Source: Capra hircus (taxonomy: Eukaryota > Chordata > Mammalia > Artiodactyla > Bovidae). From it: a DNA stretch of 64,000 nucleotides. Position 1 is the stretch's first letter, and each line of letters opens with the position of its first letter. Positions 11,464 to 22,198 of this stretch are shown in pieces. The stretch is from NCBI RefSeq assembly GCF_001704415.2, contig NC_030826.1, positions 59,539,362 through 59,603,361 on the forward strand, read 5' to 3'. Position numbers and translations under genes: made by a program. The notes below the pieces were generated by a model. The model ran no database searches and was not told where the DNA came from. It worked only from the letters and a program-made list of their open reading frames with translations.

Positions 11464-12074
11464 TTCAGTTCAGTCGCTCAGTCGTGTCCGACTCTTTGCG
11501 ACCCCATGAACGGCAGCACGCCAGGCCTCCCGGTCCATCACCAACTCCCGGAGTTCACTCAGACTCATGTCCATTGAGTCCATGATGCCATCCAGCCATC
11601 TCATCCTCGGTCGTCCCCTTCTCCTCCTGCCCCCAATCTCTCCCAGCATCAGAGTCTTTTCCAATGAGTCAACTCTTCGCATGAGGTGGCCAAAGTACTG
11701 GAGTTTCAGCTTTAGCATCATTCCCTCCAAAGAACACCCAGGGCTGATCTCCTTCAGAATGGACTGGTTGGATCTCCTGGCAGTCCAAGGGACTCTCAAG
11801 AGTCTTCTCCAACACCACAGTTCAAAAGCATCAATTCTTTGGTGCTCAGCCTTCTTCACAGTCCAACTCTCACATCCATACATGACCACAGGAAAAACCA
11901 TAGCTTTGACTAGACGGACCTTAGTCGGCAAAGTAATGTCTCTGCTTTTGAATATGCTGTAAAGGTTGGTCATAACTTTTCTTCAAGGAGTAAGCGTCTT
12001 TTAATTTCATGGCTGCCATCACCATCTGCAGTGATTTTGGAGTCCCCAAAATAAAGTCTGACACTGTTTCCAGT
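11464..12074 (-). mobile_element. BovB 3' end, antisense
   Basis: The only antisense BovB longer than 300 bp. Its 3' end (ttcagttcagtcgctcag in + orientation) lies at 11464. The copy is truncated in the ETVSDF region at about 12074. Confidence 0.95.
11470..11973 (-). pseudogene. BovB ORF2 C-terminal fragment (167 aa open)
   Basis: An open frame of 167 codons with the usual order TLPTKVRLVKAMVFPVV, MYGCESWTVKKAEH, RIDAFELWCWRRLLRVPW, the GRRRRGRPRMRW block and REAWRAAVHGVAKSRTRLSD, running to the natural stop. This is the intact C-terminal third of ORF2 and carries no RT catalytic motif. A frameshift at about 11970-12040 separates it from the upstream ETVSDFI section. Confidence 0.92.
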
Positions 12075-12369
12075 AGCCAGCTAATCCTCTCTCTGACAAA
12101 GTGCAACCATAAAACTGGGTAAAACTGTCAAAAACAATCCTTTCAGGCTGCTAAACGATCCAGAACTTCACCAGTGCTGAACATCAAGGTGAGCAGGATT
12201 TACAATGATGCTACCAAACTTTGGGCAAGGGCAGCGTGAATCTGCTCCCGTGACCACACTCGTCCTGTTCAAGATAATTCCACCCGGGAGGGTCAGGCTC
12301 TGAGCACCAGAGGTTTGCAGTCCCTGCCAGAGAGCATACAGGACTTTGAACATCGTCCGTCAAGTGCTG
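12075..12369. other. Unassigned sequence
   Basis: Between antisense BovB and an old mammalian repeat. Antisense frames crossing it run through several repeats and are not genes. Confidence 0.4.
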
Positions 12370-12519
12370 ATGGTTAATGCTACCTGTCCCCTTGACTAGG
12401 TCACACGTGCCCGGAAAACGTGTTAAACTATATTTTGGAGTGTGTCTGTGAAGATGTTTCAGGAAGATATTAGCATTTGAATCTTTATACTGGGGAAAGC
12501 AGTCTGCCCTCCCCAATGT
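12370..12519 (+). mobile_element. Ancient mammalian interspersed repeat, family not named
   Basis: The phrases ggttaatgctacctgtcccc and gtgtgtctgtgaagatgttt, with attagcatttgaatc, match a widespread old eutherian repeat whose exact name I cannot give. It is cut off by the Bov-tA that follows. Confidence 0.5.
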
Positions 12520-12652
12520 GGCTTCCCTGGTAGCTGGTTGGGAAAATAAAAAATCTGCCTGCCAACGCAGAAGATGCGGGTTTGAACCCTGGATCGGGAA
12601 GATCCCCTGGAGGAGGAAATGGCAACCCACACCAGTATTCTTGTCTGGGTCC
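12520..12652 (+). mobile_element. Bov-tA SINE, sense, first arm
   Basis: Head gcttccctggtagctgg (diverged) with the B-box-like gggtttgaaccctggat and the atggcaacccacaccagt box. It ends near 12652, where a reversed piece begins. Confidence 0.85.
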
Positions 12653-12660
12653 AGGATTCT

Positions 12661-12725
12661 TGTGTCTGACTCTTTTGCGATTCCATGAACTGTAGCCCGC
12701 AAGGCTACTCTGTCTATTCCTCTAG
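12661..12725 (-). mobile_element. Bov-tA SINE fragment, antisense middle arm
   Basis: Reads gtctgactcttttgcgattc and gaactgtagcccgcaaggct, the complement of the SINE 3' half. It lies back to back with the sense copy that follows, so the pair can fold as a hairpin. Confidence 0.8.
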
Positions 12726-12840
12726 GGAATGGCTACCCACTGCAGGATTCTTGCCTGGAGAATTCCATGACAGAGGAGCCTCGTGGGCTACAGTCCACAG
12801 GGTCACAAAGAGTTGGACAGGACTCAGTGACTAACACCCA
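12726..12840 (+). mobile_element. Bov-tA SINE, sense, last arm
   Basis: Contains ctgcaggattcttgcctgga, gtgggctacagtccacaggg and the end gactcagtgactaac. It completes the 3' end missing from the first arm. Confidence 0.85.
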
Positions 12841-12844
12841 CACA

Positions 12845-13252
12845 AAAGCGTTCATGGGCAGGCTTCTCTGTGCACGTGAGTTTTCAGCTCTTTGGGTAAA
12901 CGCTAAGTAATGAGATTGCTGCTTTGGTGTGCTGAGTTTGTAATAAACTGCTATATTGTTCTCCAAAGTGGCTGGACCCTTTTCATCCTCACCAGCCATG
13001 AATGGGAATTGCGGCTGTCTCCTTTCTTCGCCAGCATTTGGTGTTGTCAGCGTTCTGGACTGTGGCCAACCGCGGGCAGGGTGGCATCTCGCTGCTCCTC
13101 GCTGCTCGAGTCTGCGTTTCTCTAAGGACACGTGGCGCAGAGCATCTTTTCATATGCTTATTCGCCATCTGCGCATCTTTTTAAGTGAGGTGTCTGTTCA
13201 GATCTTTTGCCCATTTTTAAAAATTGAGTTGTTCATTTTCCTTTTATTGAGA
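12845..13252 (-). mobile_element. Old L1, antisense
   Basis: The complement carries the L1 3' region: tgttctccaaagtggctgga and ttaagtgaggtgtctgttca are typical antisense L1 phrases. Frames on the plus strand (12910-13279) are shadows of it. Confidence 0.8.
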
Positions 13253-13262
13253 TTTAAGAATG

Positions 13263-13455
13263 CCTTTTTAAAATTTTAGATTTATTTATTTTAATTGGAG
13301 GCTAATTACTTTACAATATTGTATCGGTTTTGCCATACATTAACATGAATCTGCCATGGGTGTACAATGTTCCCAATCCTGAACTCCCCTCCCACCTCCC
13401 TCCCCATACCATCCCTCTGGGTCATCCCAGTACACCAGCCCCAAGCATCAATATG
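13263..13455 (-). mobile_element. Bovine-type L1 3' UTR, antisense
   Basis: Includes ttggaggctaattactttac and the block around 13380-13450 (cctcccacctccctccccat, then ccccaagcatc). That block is the complement of the L1 3' UTR seen in sense at 61960-62040. Confidence 0.9.
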
Positions 13456-13466
13456 TTCTATGTGGA

Positions 13467-13632
13467 CCATTTTTACAGTCTTCCTTGAATTTCTTACAAT
13501 ATTGCTTCTGTTTTATTTTTGTTTTTTTGCCTGCAAGGCGCGTGAGATCTCAGCTCCTGACCAGGGATCAAACACACCCCGCCTTGCATTGGAAGACCAT
13601 GTTTTAACCGCTGGACCGCCAGGGAAGTCCCG
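13467..13632 (-). mobile_element. CHR/ART2-type SINE, antisense
   Basis: Tail complement cttacaatattgcttctg, then cctgaccagggatcaaacac and ccgctggaccgccagggaag at the head. It directly abuts the L1 3' UTR. Confidence 0.88.
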
Positions 13633-13797
13633 AGAATTCTTTATCTATTTGGAAGTGAAAATTTTCGAGGTCATTGTCAAGAGTGTGCCCTGTAGACAAA
13701 GGAAAGGCAGGAGCATCACTGATGGTGATTTTGGTGGCGGGGCTTCCCCAGTTATATCAGCCACTCATTCCTTTCCCCCTACGGTGCCACCCTTACA

Positions 13798-14540
13798 GCA
13801 AGAACCGAAGAGGAGCTAAAGAGCCTCTTGGTGAAAGTGAAAGAGGAGAGTGAAAAAGTTGCCTTCAAGCTCAACATTCAGAAAACGAAGATCGTGGCAT
13901 CCGGTCCCATCACTTCATGGCAAATAGATGGGGAAACAGTGGAAACAGTGACAGACTTTATTTTGGGGGGCTCCAAAATCACTGCAGATGGTGACTGCAG
14001 CCATGAAATTAAAAGACGCTTACTCCTTGGAAGGAAAGTTATGATCAAGCTAGACAGTATATTCAAAAGCAGAGACACAACTTTGCTAGCAAAGGTCCAT
14101 CTAGTCAAGGTTATGGTTTTTCCAGTGGTCATGTATGGACGTGAGAGTGGAACTATAAAGAAAGTTGAGCACCAAAGAATTGATGCTTTTGACCTGTGGT
14201 GTTGGATAAGGCTCTTGAGAGTCCCTTGGACTGCAAGGAGATCCAACCAGTCCATCCTAAAGGAAATCAGTCCTGAATATTCATTGGAAGGACTGATGTT
14301 AAAGCTGAAACTCCCATACTTTGGCCACCTCATACGAAGAGTTAACTCATTGGAAAAGACTGATGCTGGGAGGGATTGGGGGCAGGAGGAGAGGGGGATG
14401 ACAGGATAAGATGGCTGGATGGCATCACGGACTCAATGGACATGAGTCTGAGTAAACCCCAGGAACTGGTGATAGACAGGGAGGCCAGGTGAGCTGCGGT
14501 CCATGGGTTGCAGAGTTGGACATGGCTGAGTGACTGAAAT
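13798..14540 (+). mobile_element. BovB, 5'-truncated
   Basis: Begins at the codons for EEELKSLL after the YADD box and runs to the tail gactgaaatgac. The open frame 13828-14409 (193 aa) covers KLNIQKTKIVASGPITSW, ETVETVTDFI, SHEIKRRLLLGRKV and the C-terminal region. A one-base deletion near 14360 then shifts it out of the GGRRRRG reading (SLEKTDAGRDWG). It has no catalytic residues. Confidence 0.95.
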
Positions 14541-15497
14541 GACTTCATTCCTTCCATGTGGGAAATACCCACTGCTATCATAACGCCATTTGTTTTACCA
14601 AAGGAAATAATTTTGGAGTAAGGTGGGAAATGATCCTTGCTTAGGTTTGACCAGACATGAAGTACCAAAAATGAATCCTAAATGCTGCCAAACTCTGCCT
14701 CTTTTCTACTTAAAAAAATTTTTTTCTTAGTAGAGTGTATGCTGAATTATAAAATCACCCTGTTCTCATTCCTGGTGCATATATTTACATAGAATGAATA
14801 GATCAGATCAGTAGATACAACACTGAACAGGATACATTTCCTCTCAGATTCAGAAACCCAGGTCATATTGGCTTGGCTATCTGCGATTTGAAGCCAGTTT
14901 GCTTTGCATCCTTGCTGAGAGTTAACTGAAAGCCTTCAAATTCTAAAATGTTTTACATGAAGAACAGCAGCTTCAACCTAACAGAATCTACTTTCATAAA
15001 CGGTTTTTAATGATGAGCGTAAGAGCGCTGTGCTGACTCGTTTGAGGCTCACTAAAGGTCTAGGCTTTTCTTTTTCCTGAACATAAATAACTCCTCCATC
15101 CTGGAGAAAAGTAACGTAAAATCAATACCAATTTCAAATGAAAAAGGAGAATGATATAGAAAAATATGTTCAGTTTTTTTCCCCCAAAAATGTATATGCT
15201 TGAAAATGTACTACCAAGCCACCAGAAAGTACCATTAGGGAAATTTTCCATCCAGGTGACACACACCCATATTTGGATCACTTCCCCCAGAAAGAGCTTG
15301 GTCATGTGTTGAGGGGGTCCTTTTATAAGTATCAAAAGAACATGCAAGAACTGTGCAAATAGGAATTACTTCTGTTATTAGATCAGCCATGACTATAATA
15401 TACATATAGAATGGAATATAGCTCTCGTAGCCTCGAAATGATGTTAATCACCCCCACAAATCATGTCCTTGAGAATTACATCAACATTTCTCACTTG
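14541..15497. other. Unassigned sequence
   Basis: No recognisable repeat or gene; AT-rich. Confidence 0.5.
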
Positions 15498-15605
15498 AAA
15501 ATATACAAAGAATTCTTAAAATTCATCACCAACAAAAGACAAAATACCTAATTTTAAAATGGGTGGAAGACCCGGACACCTCACCAAAGAAGATATACTA
15601 AATTT
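15498..15605 (+). mobile_element. Old L1 ORF2 fragment, sense
   Basis: atatacaaagaattcttaaa and ccaaagaagatatac match the L1 section coding for YKELL...FSKEDIQ. It is a short, diverged island of about 100 bp. Confidence 0.65.
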
Positions 15606-16555
15606 AGGTGCAAATTTAGTGAAATCAGTGCATATATTTCAGGAATAGTATAAATTAATCTCAGGAATAGTGTAAATTAATAAAGCCCCTGAAAAAAAGC
15701 AATTTAAAAATACATTTTTTTAGCCACGAAAAATAAATATTTGGGGGGCGGGGGTCCATAACATCATTCTTGTTTTCTACCCAAAGTTTCTGATTTGAAA
15801 ACTAGAGAGGAAGTTAAAATTTGCAAGTTCTTCCTCTAATTATTATAGTTTTCACACAATCTGCTGTCTCTTCTGTACTTTTCATAAATGATTCAGGTTA
15901 GCAGGGAAGTACACTTCCTGCCAGTGACTTTCCCTGTAAGCCAGGTAAGTTATGCTCATTTACTGCGTGGATGCTAGTGCTAATTTGAATTAGAAGACAG
16001 AGGCTTTCTCTAGGCATAGCTGAGACACTGAAAGAAGCTTGTAGCTGCTCAGTGACACAGAAATTTTTATTTATTGAACCTTAAAAGTTGAAAAGAAAAA
16101 ATCCTATAGCACAAGATTTTGACAAGTTTAGAATAATGTCCTAAGATTTGCATGTCTGAGCTGGAAATATTGCTTCCTCAATCTCTTCCTCGTATTACCC
16201 TATTTTCTGCCTTGGATGAGGGGTTCGTACAGAGTGGAGAAGGTGAGGTAAGTCATTTCACCTAAATTTCAGTTTTGTTTATCATAAAATGGAGAAAATA
16301 AAACTCAACCTGCACAAACTTGTTGGGAGGGGCAATAAATTCATAGCTGTGAACTCTGTGCCAATAATGTCTATTCCAAGAAAAAATGCTCTTTTTATTA
16401 CTCATCACTCTGTGCAAATGGAAAATGTGAAAAGGGAACGAACACTCTGTGCCTCTCACCCATGCCCCTCTGGCAGGTTTACATCAGAGGGCACAAGGTG
16501 CTGCCCTGAGGCACAGCGGGCTTTCTCCTGGGTGTTTACTGTCTTCTAGTGTTTA
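15606..16555. other. Unassigned sequence
   Basis: Holds a G-rich run at 15741-15752 and an imperfect repetition of 'aggaatagt.taaatta' at 15638-15680. No known repeat family or gene recognised. Confidence 0.5.
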
Positions 16556-17725
16556 ATCAGAGGAACCAGAGATCAAATTGCCAACATCCACTGGATCATC
16601 GAAAAAGCAAGAGAGTTCCAGAAAAACATCTATTCCTGCTTTATTGACTATGCCAAAGCCTTTGACTGTGGGGATCACAATAAACTGTGGAAAATTCTGA
16701 AAGAGATGGGAATACCAGGCCACTTGACCTGCCTCTTGAGAAATCTGTATGCAGGTCTGGAAGCAAGAGTTAGAACTGGACATGGAACAACAGACTGGTT
16801 CCAAATAGGAAAAGGAGTACATCAAGGCTGTATATTGTCACCCTGCTTATTTAACTTCTATGCAGAGTACATCATGAGAAATCCTGGACTGGAAGAAACA
16901 CAAGCTGGAATCAAGATTGTCGGGAGAAATATCAATAACCTCAGATATGCAGATGACACCACCCTTATGGCAGAAAGTGTATAGGAACTAAAAAGCCTCT
17001 TGATGAAAGTGAAAGTGGAGAGTGAAAAAGTTGGCTTAAAGCTCAACATTCAGAAAACGAAGATCATGGCATCCGGTCCCATCACTTCATGGGAAATAGA
17101 TGGGGAAACAGTGGAAACAGTGTCAGACTTTATTTTGGGGGGCTCCAAAATCACTGCAAATGGTGATTGCAGCCATGAAATTAAAAGACGCTTACTCCTT
17201 GGAAGAAAAGTTATGAGCAACCTAGATAGTATGTTCAAAAGCAGAGACATTACTTTGCCGACTAAGGTCCGTCTAGTCAAGGCTATGGTTTTTCCAGTGG
17301 TCATGTATGGATGTGAGATTTGGACTGTGAAGAAGGCTGAGCACCGAAGAGTTGATGGGTTTGAACTGTGGTGTTGGAGAAGACTCTTGAGAGTCCCTTG
17401 GACTACAAGGAGATCCAACCAGTCCATTCTGAAGGAGATCAGCCCTGGGATTTCTTTGGAGGGAATGATGCTAAAGCTGAAACTCCAGTACTTTGGCCAC
17501 CTCATGCGAAGAGTTGACTCATTGGAAAAGACTCTGATGCTGGGAGAGATTGGGGACAGGAGGAGAAGGGGACGACCAAAGATGAGATGGCTGAATGGCA
17601 TCACTGACCTGATGGTTGTGAGTCTGAGTGAACTCCGGGAGTTGGTGATGGACAGGGAGGCCTGACATGCTGCAGTTCATGGGGTCACAAAGAGTCGGAC
17701 ACGACTGAGCAACTGAACTGAAGTG
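16556..17725 (+). mobile_element. BovB, 5'-truncated
   Basis: A 1.17-kb copy starting at GTRDQIAN in the RT fingers and ending in caactgaactgaag. The first part of a second BovB insertion sits directly after it. Confidence 0.95.
16571..17665 (+). pseudogene. BovB ORF2 RT palm and C-terminus, broken
   Basis: The palm motif reads AFDCGDH (Val to Gly at the position normally Val). KGVHQGCILSPCLFNFYAEY is intact, and YADDTTLMAES keeps both catalytic aspartates. A TAG at 16982 interrupts just after MAES. The frame reopens as 17000-17665 (221 aa), from the VESEKVGLKLNI region to DREA, where TGG has become TGA. Only three stops or lesions separate this copy from a continuous RT C-terminal half. Confidence 0.92.
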
Positions 17726-17733
17726 AACACAAG

Positions 17734-18079
17734 TGGTGTTCGAGAAGACTCTTGGGGGTCCCTTGGACTGCAAGGAGATCCAACCAGTCCATCCTAAAGG
17801 AAATCAGTCCTGAATGTTCATTGGAGGGACTGATGCTGAAACTCCACTACTTTGGCCACCTGATGCAAAGAACTGACTCATTGGAAAAGACCCTGATGCT
17901 GGGAAAGATTGAGTGTAGGAGGAGAAGGGGACAACAGAGGATGAGGTAGCTGGATGGCATCACTGACTGTATAGCCACGAGGCTGAATAAGCTCTGGGAG
18001 TTGGTGATAGACAGGGAGGCCTGGCGTGCTGCAGTCCATGGAGTTGCAAAGAGTTGGACATGACTGAGCGACTGAACTG
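17734..18079 (+). mobile_element. Second BovB 3' end, inserted just after the first
   Basis: A 346-bp piece from the WCWRRLLR region to actgagcgactgaactg. Perfect 8-bp direct repeats aacacaag (17726-17733 and 18080-18087) flank it, so it is a separate insertion and not a duplication of the neighbouring copy. Confidence 0.92.
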
Positions 18080-18284
18080 AACACAAGCTGAAGGGGCAGC
18101 CTTGGTACTTTCTGCATCTGTTCAAATCTCCTGTCCGCGGATCATGACATTCATGTGTCCAGCTTTCTGCTCATTTCAGAGACTCATTTGTACTTAGAGT
18201 CCTCAGAAGACATTCTTTAAATTTGAAAGTCATAGGAAGCCTTGTCTTTCCTCTTGCACAGAGTTCATTATCCTATATATAATG

Positions 18285-18424
18285 CATGAAAGTAAAAAGT
18301 GACAGTGAAGTCGCTCAGTCGTGTTTGACCCTTAGCGACCCCATGGACTGCAGCCACCAGGCTCCTCCATCCATGGGATTTTCCAGGCAAGAGTACTGGA
18401 GCGGGGTGCCATTGCCTTCTCCAT
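18285..18424 (-). mobile_element. Bov-A SINE monomer, antisense
   Basis: Starts with the Bov-A2 linker-like gaaagtaaaaagtgacagtg, then aagtcgctcagtcgtgtttg, and ends attgccttctcc. It is the half of a Bov-A2 dimer that follows the linker. Confidence 0.88.
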
Positions 18425-18429
18425 ATATA

Positions 18430-18749
18430 CACACATATTTTTTTAAATTGTTTCTGGCTGTGCTGGGTCTCCTCTGATGCATGTGGGCTTTCTCCAGTCG
18501 TGGCCAGTGGGGGCTGCTGGGCAGCTGTGCTGTGCGGGCTCCTTGCGGCGTCTTCTCTGGTTGCGGAGCGCGGGCTCTGGGGCGTGCGGGCTTCCGTAGC
18601 TGCTGGGCCCCAGCGCGCAGGCTCAGCCGCTTCGGCGCCTGGGGCCGGTTGCCCCTCGCCGTGTGGGATCTTCCCGGACCGGGGATCCATCCCTCCCGTG
18701 TCCGCTGCACCAGCAGGCGGATTCCTTGCCACTGAGCCGCCAGGGACGC
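18430..18749 (-). mobile_element. CHR-type tRNA-Glu SINE, antisense, GC-rich
   Basis: A nearly full-length copy with the complement of the B box (cccggaccggggatccat) and of the head (gccactgagccgccagggac). The internal modules are unusually GC- and CpG-rich between 18500 and 18700, giving several spurious Ala/Pro/Arg-rich frames on both strands. Confidence 0.88.
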
Positions 18750-18914
18750 CCTCTCCTGCTTTGTTCTTTATGGTGCGCCTGCTCTGTTGTCTCCTCAGTC
18801 AGAAGAGGATGATTTCTACTTTCCTTCAAAATGTATTTCTAATTTGCCCTGGATACTATTTGTAAGAACGTCTGCAAAATGTTTTATTTTTCATAATTTC
18901 CTCTTAAAAAATAT

Positions 18915-19042
18915 AACCTGACTAGAGGGAGCAGACATATGTATGCTTATGGCAGATTGATGCTGCTGTATGGCAGAAACCAGCACAACACTGCAAAGCA
19001 ATTATCCTCCAATGAAAAGTAAAATTTAAAAAAAAAAAACTT
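18915..19042 (+). mobile_element. Bovine-type L1 3' end, sense
   Basis: tggcagattgatgctgctgt and ccagcacaacactgcaaagc, then an A-rich end, match the last 120 bp of bovine L1. No ORF. Confidence 0.8.
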
Positions 19043-20097
19043 TCTGGGTAACCATTCAAAATTAACAGAAAAACAATTTTAAATACATTTAAATGGATTT
19101 CATCTTTTTCAAAGTGTAGAAAAAAATATAGAAAACCATTTCATTTCAATGTCCATAGATGATAAGTATAATTGATCTGATTTTCGGCCCATCTGGTTAG
19201 CTGATTTTTCTTCGTCAACTATCAACAGCTTTCCTTTTGAGGGTGCGTGAAAGAAACGAGTAGTTCTGTTTATTTAGTAGTTACTTGGGTTCAGAGTTCA
19301 ATTTTATGCTCCTGGAGGCCAAGCACTTATATATATATATATCTTGAACACTGATATTCGTGAAATATTTTTCAAATATGTAGATTGCTTGCATTTGATG
19401 GATATTTGATTGGTGTTTTTATCTCTGACAGACCTTCTTGCTCATGGAAAATGCTGGTGACTCTGGCTACGACAGGAGGGAACCAGCTTGGAGAGTGACC
19501 ACGTTTCACCCGCTACATTTGCACCTAAGCCCAGAGAGACTTCCTCGACTCCCTGGACCGTGTAAGAGAATGTTTCCCCAGTTTTATTCTGACGGAGGGC
19601 GGTAGCCCTGAAAACGATTAAGGCAGAATTTCACATCCCCTACTCAAGGTGAGGTCTAATTTTATTTAGACTCTTCTTCTGATCAAGTGTGACAGTGGGG
19701 AATTTCAACTTTGTCTAGATAGGTGTGAAGGAATTGCAAAGCATCCTTAGGCTAGCATCTCATTCCAAGTCACAAGCTATCCGTGACTGCACTGGAAAAA
19801 TCACGTGCAGAAATATGCCTGCCTCTTAGGAGTCAACCCTGATTTGAGGAAGACCGGTAGATGCCGATGACAGTAAGACTGAAAAAATGATACAAAGCGT
19901 TTTGAAATCTCCAGACAGATCCGTAGCGCTCTGCACACAGATCGGGACAAAACTAAAGTGAAAGTAAATTTGATAGAAGTTGCTGAAAGGAGAACCGTCT
20001 CTGATATTCCCATCAGTTGTTATCTTATGTACACAGTAAAAAACATGCAAAATACTTCAATCTTAAGGGTGATATGTGTATGTATCCACTTATGTAA
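19043..20097. other. Unassigned sequence
   Basis: An (AT)n run lies at 19328-19342. Nothing else recognised. Antisense frames of 70 and 74 codons at 19801-20050 have no known content. Confidence 0.5.
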
Positions 20098-20099
20098 AT

Positions 20100-20228
20100 A
20101 GCATCACTGGCTCAACGGACATGAACTTGAGTAGACCCTGGGAGATAGTGAAGGACAGGGAAGCCTGGTGTGCTGCAGTCCATGGGGTCGTAAAGAGTCG
20201 GACGTGACTTAGTGACTGAACGAGAGCA
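20100..20228 (+). mobile_element. BovB 3' end, short
   Basis: gcatcactggctcaacggac to gacttagtgactgaacg: only the terminal untranslated tail of BovB. Several mutations suggest an old copy. Confidence 0.85.
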
Positions 20229-20562
20229 ACAGCAGCGTGGATATGTGGCAGCTAATCCTGACGTCAGCCTGAGGGGAGTTAGTCGGCACTTGAAGAACAT
20301 GAATCATAATATTCACTGGGTGCTCTAAGTGATTTTCCAGGGAAATAATTGATATTTTATTTCACTTCCATAATAATTTTAGTATTTATCTGTAACTCAT
20401 ATATAAAAAGCAAATGCACTCTATTTTCATATTCTGTGACTATATGGTGTATTTTAATACATCCGCATCAAAAATAGCAAGCATTACATATAATCTACTT
20501 CATGTAATCTCTACATGCAACATGTTATTGTTGCCAACTTTTGAACATTTATTTACATATCA

Positions 20563-20768
20563 GGCTTCCCTCATGACTCAGATGGTAAAGAATCTGCCTG
20601 TAATGCAAGAGACCCAGGTTCGATCCCTGGGTTGGGAAGGTCCCCTGGAAAAGGGAATGGCAACCCACCCCAGTGTTCTTGCCTGGGAAATCCATGGACA
20701 GAGGAGCCTGATGCGTTATAGTCCATGGGGTCACAAAAGAGTCGGATAGGACTGAATAACTAACACAT
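20563..20768 (+). mobile_element. Bov-tA SINE, sense
   Basis: Complete head (gcttccctcatgactcagat), a good Pol III B-box-like ggttcgatccctgggttgg and the end gactgaataactaacac. Confidence 0.93.
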
Positions 20769-20867
20769 TCACTTTAACTGTAGGTTATAGTCTTGAACAC
20801 CTTATATCATATAGTTTTCTCAGAAATACCATAGAAGTATATGATGAGTTAGTTCTAAAAGAGTTAA

Positions 20868-22138
20868 TTCACCTCACATGCTAGTAAAGTAATGCTCAAA
20901 ATTCTCCAAGCCAGGCTTCAGCAATATGTGAACCATGAACTTCCAAATGTTCAAGCTGGTTTTAGAAAAGGCAGAGGAACCAGAGATCAAATTGCCAACA
21001 TCCACTGGATCATCAAAAAAGCAAGAGGGTTCCAGAAAAACATCTATTTCTGCTTTATTGACTATGCCAAAGCCTTTGACTGTGTGGATCACAATAAACT
21101 GTGGAAAATTCTGAGAGAGATGGGAATACCAGACCACCTAACCTGCCTCTTGAGAAATCTGTATGCAGGTCTGGAAGCAACAGTTAGAACTGGACATGGA
21201 ACAACAGACTGGTTCCAAACAGGAAAAGGAGTATGTCAAGGCTGTATATTGTCACCCTGCTTATTTAACTTATATGCAGAGTACATCATGAGAAACACTG
21301 GACTGGAAGAAGCACAAGCTGGAATCAAGATTGCTGGGAGAAATATCAATAACCTCAGATATGCAGATGATACCATCCTTATGGCAGAAAGTGAAGAGGA
21401 ACTAAAAAGCCTCTTGATGAAAGTGAAAGAGGAGAGTGGAAAAGTTGACTTAAAGCTCAACATTCAGAAAACGAAGATCATGGCATCCGGTCCCATCACT
21501 TCATGGGAAATAGATGGGGAAACAGGGGAAACAGTGTCAGACTTTATTCTAGGGGGCTCCAAAATCACTGCAGATGGTGATTGCAGCCATGAAATTAAAA
21601 GACGCTTACTCCTTGGAAGAAAAGTTATGACCAACCTAGATAGTATGTTCAAAAGCAGAAACATTACTTTGCCGACTAAGGTCCGTCTAGTCAAGGCTAT
21701 GGTTTTTCCAGTGGTCATGTATGAATGTGAGAGTTGGACTGTGAAGAAAGCTGAGCACTGAAGAATTGATGCTTTTGAACTGTGGTGTTGGAGAAGACTC
21801 TTGAGAGTCCCTAGGACTGCAAGGAGATCCAACCAGTCCATTCTGAAGGAGATCAGCCCTGGGTGTTCTTTGGAAGGAATGATGCTAAAGCTGAAACTCC
21901 AGTACTTTGGGCACCTCATGCAAAGAGTTGACTCATTGGAAAAGACTCTGATGCTGGGAGGGATTGGGGGCAGGAGGAGAAGGGGACGACAGAGGATGAG
22001 ATGGCTGGATGGCATCACTGACTCGATGGACATGAGTCTGAGTGAACTCCGGGAGTTGGTGATGGACAGGGAGGCCTGGCGTGCTGCGATTCATGGGGAT
22101 GCAAAGAGTTGGACATGACTGAGCGACTGACCTGAACT
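20868..22138 (+). mobile_element. BovB, 5'-truncated
   Basis: 1.27 kb from the SHASKVMLKI region to gcgactgacctgaactga. A possible short TSD (gagtt) is too weak to rely on. Confidence 0.96.
20892..22118 (+). pseudogene. BovB ORF2, RT core intact, one nonsense codon
   Basis: The best-preserved BovB RT core in the window. The 289-codon frame 20892-21761 contains GFRKGRGTRDQIAN, FIDYAKAFDCVDHNKLW (catalytic Asp), KGVCQGCILSPCLFNLYAEY and LRYADDTILMAE (catalytic Asp pair), then KIMASGPITSWEIDG. It stops at TGA 21759-21761, where other copies have CGA or CAA, the expected product of CpG decay. After the stop the same C-terminal sequence continues (21801-22118) to REAWRAAIHGDAKSW. The N-terminal fingers and endonuclease are missing through 5' truncation. 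Confidence 0.93.
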
Positions 22139-22198
22139 GATGAGTTTCTTTACTGAATAATCAAGAATTAATAGTCCAAAGAAAACAGTCCTAAAAAG

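Noticed and set aside
12211..12702. 163-codon antisense frame
   Set aside because: It runs through an old repeat and a Bov-tA; the C- and N-terminal parts are SINE translation.
13367..13819. 150-codon plus-strand frame
   Set aside because: It is made of antisense L1 3' UTR and an antisense SINE.
18268..18732. 154- and 131-codon antisense frames with Ala/Arg/Pro-rich content
   Set aside because: They are translations of a GC-rich CHR SINE and the adjacent Bov-A.
20563..20660. Possible tRNA gene (good B-box-like ggttcgatccctggg)
   Set aside because: It is the tRNA-derived head of a Bov-tA SINE; no tRNA cloverleaf or flanks typical of a gene.
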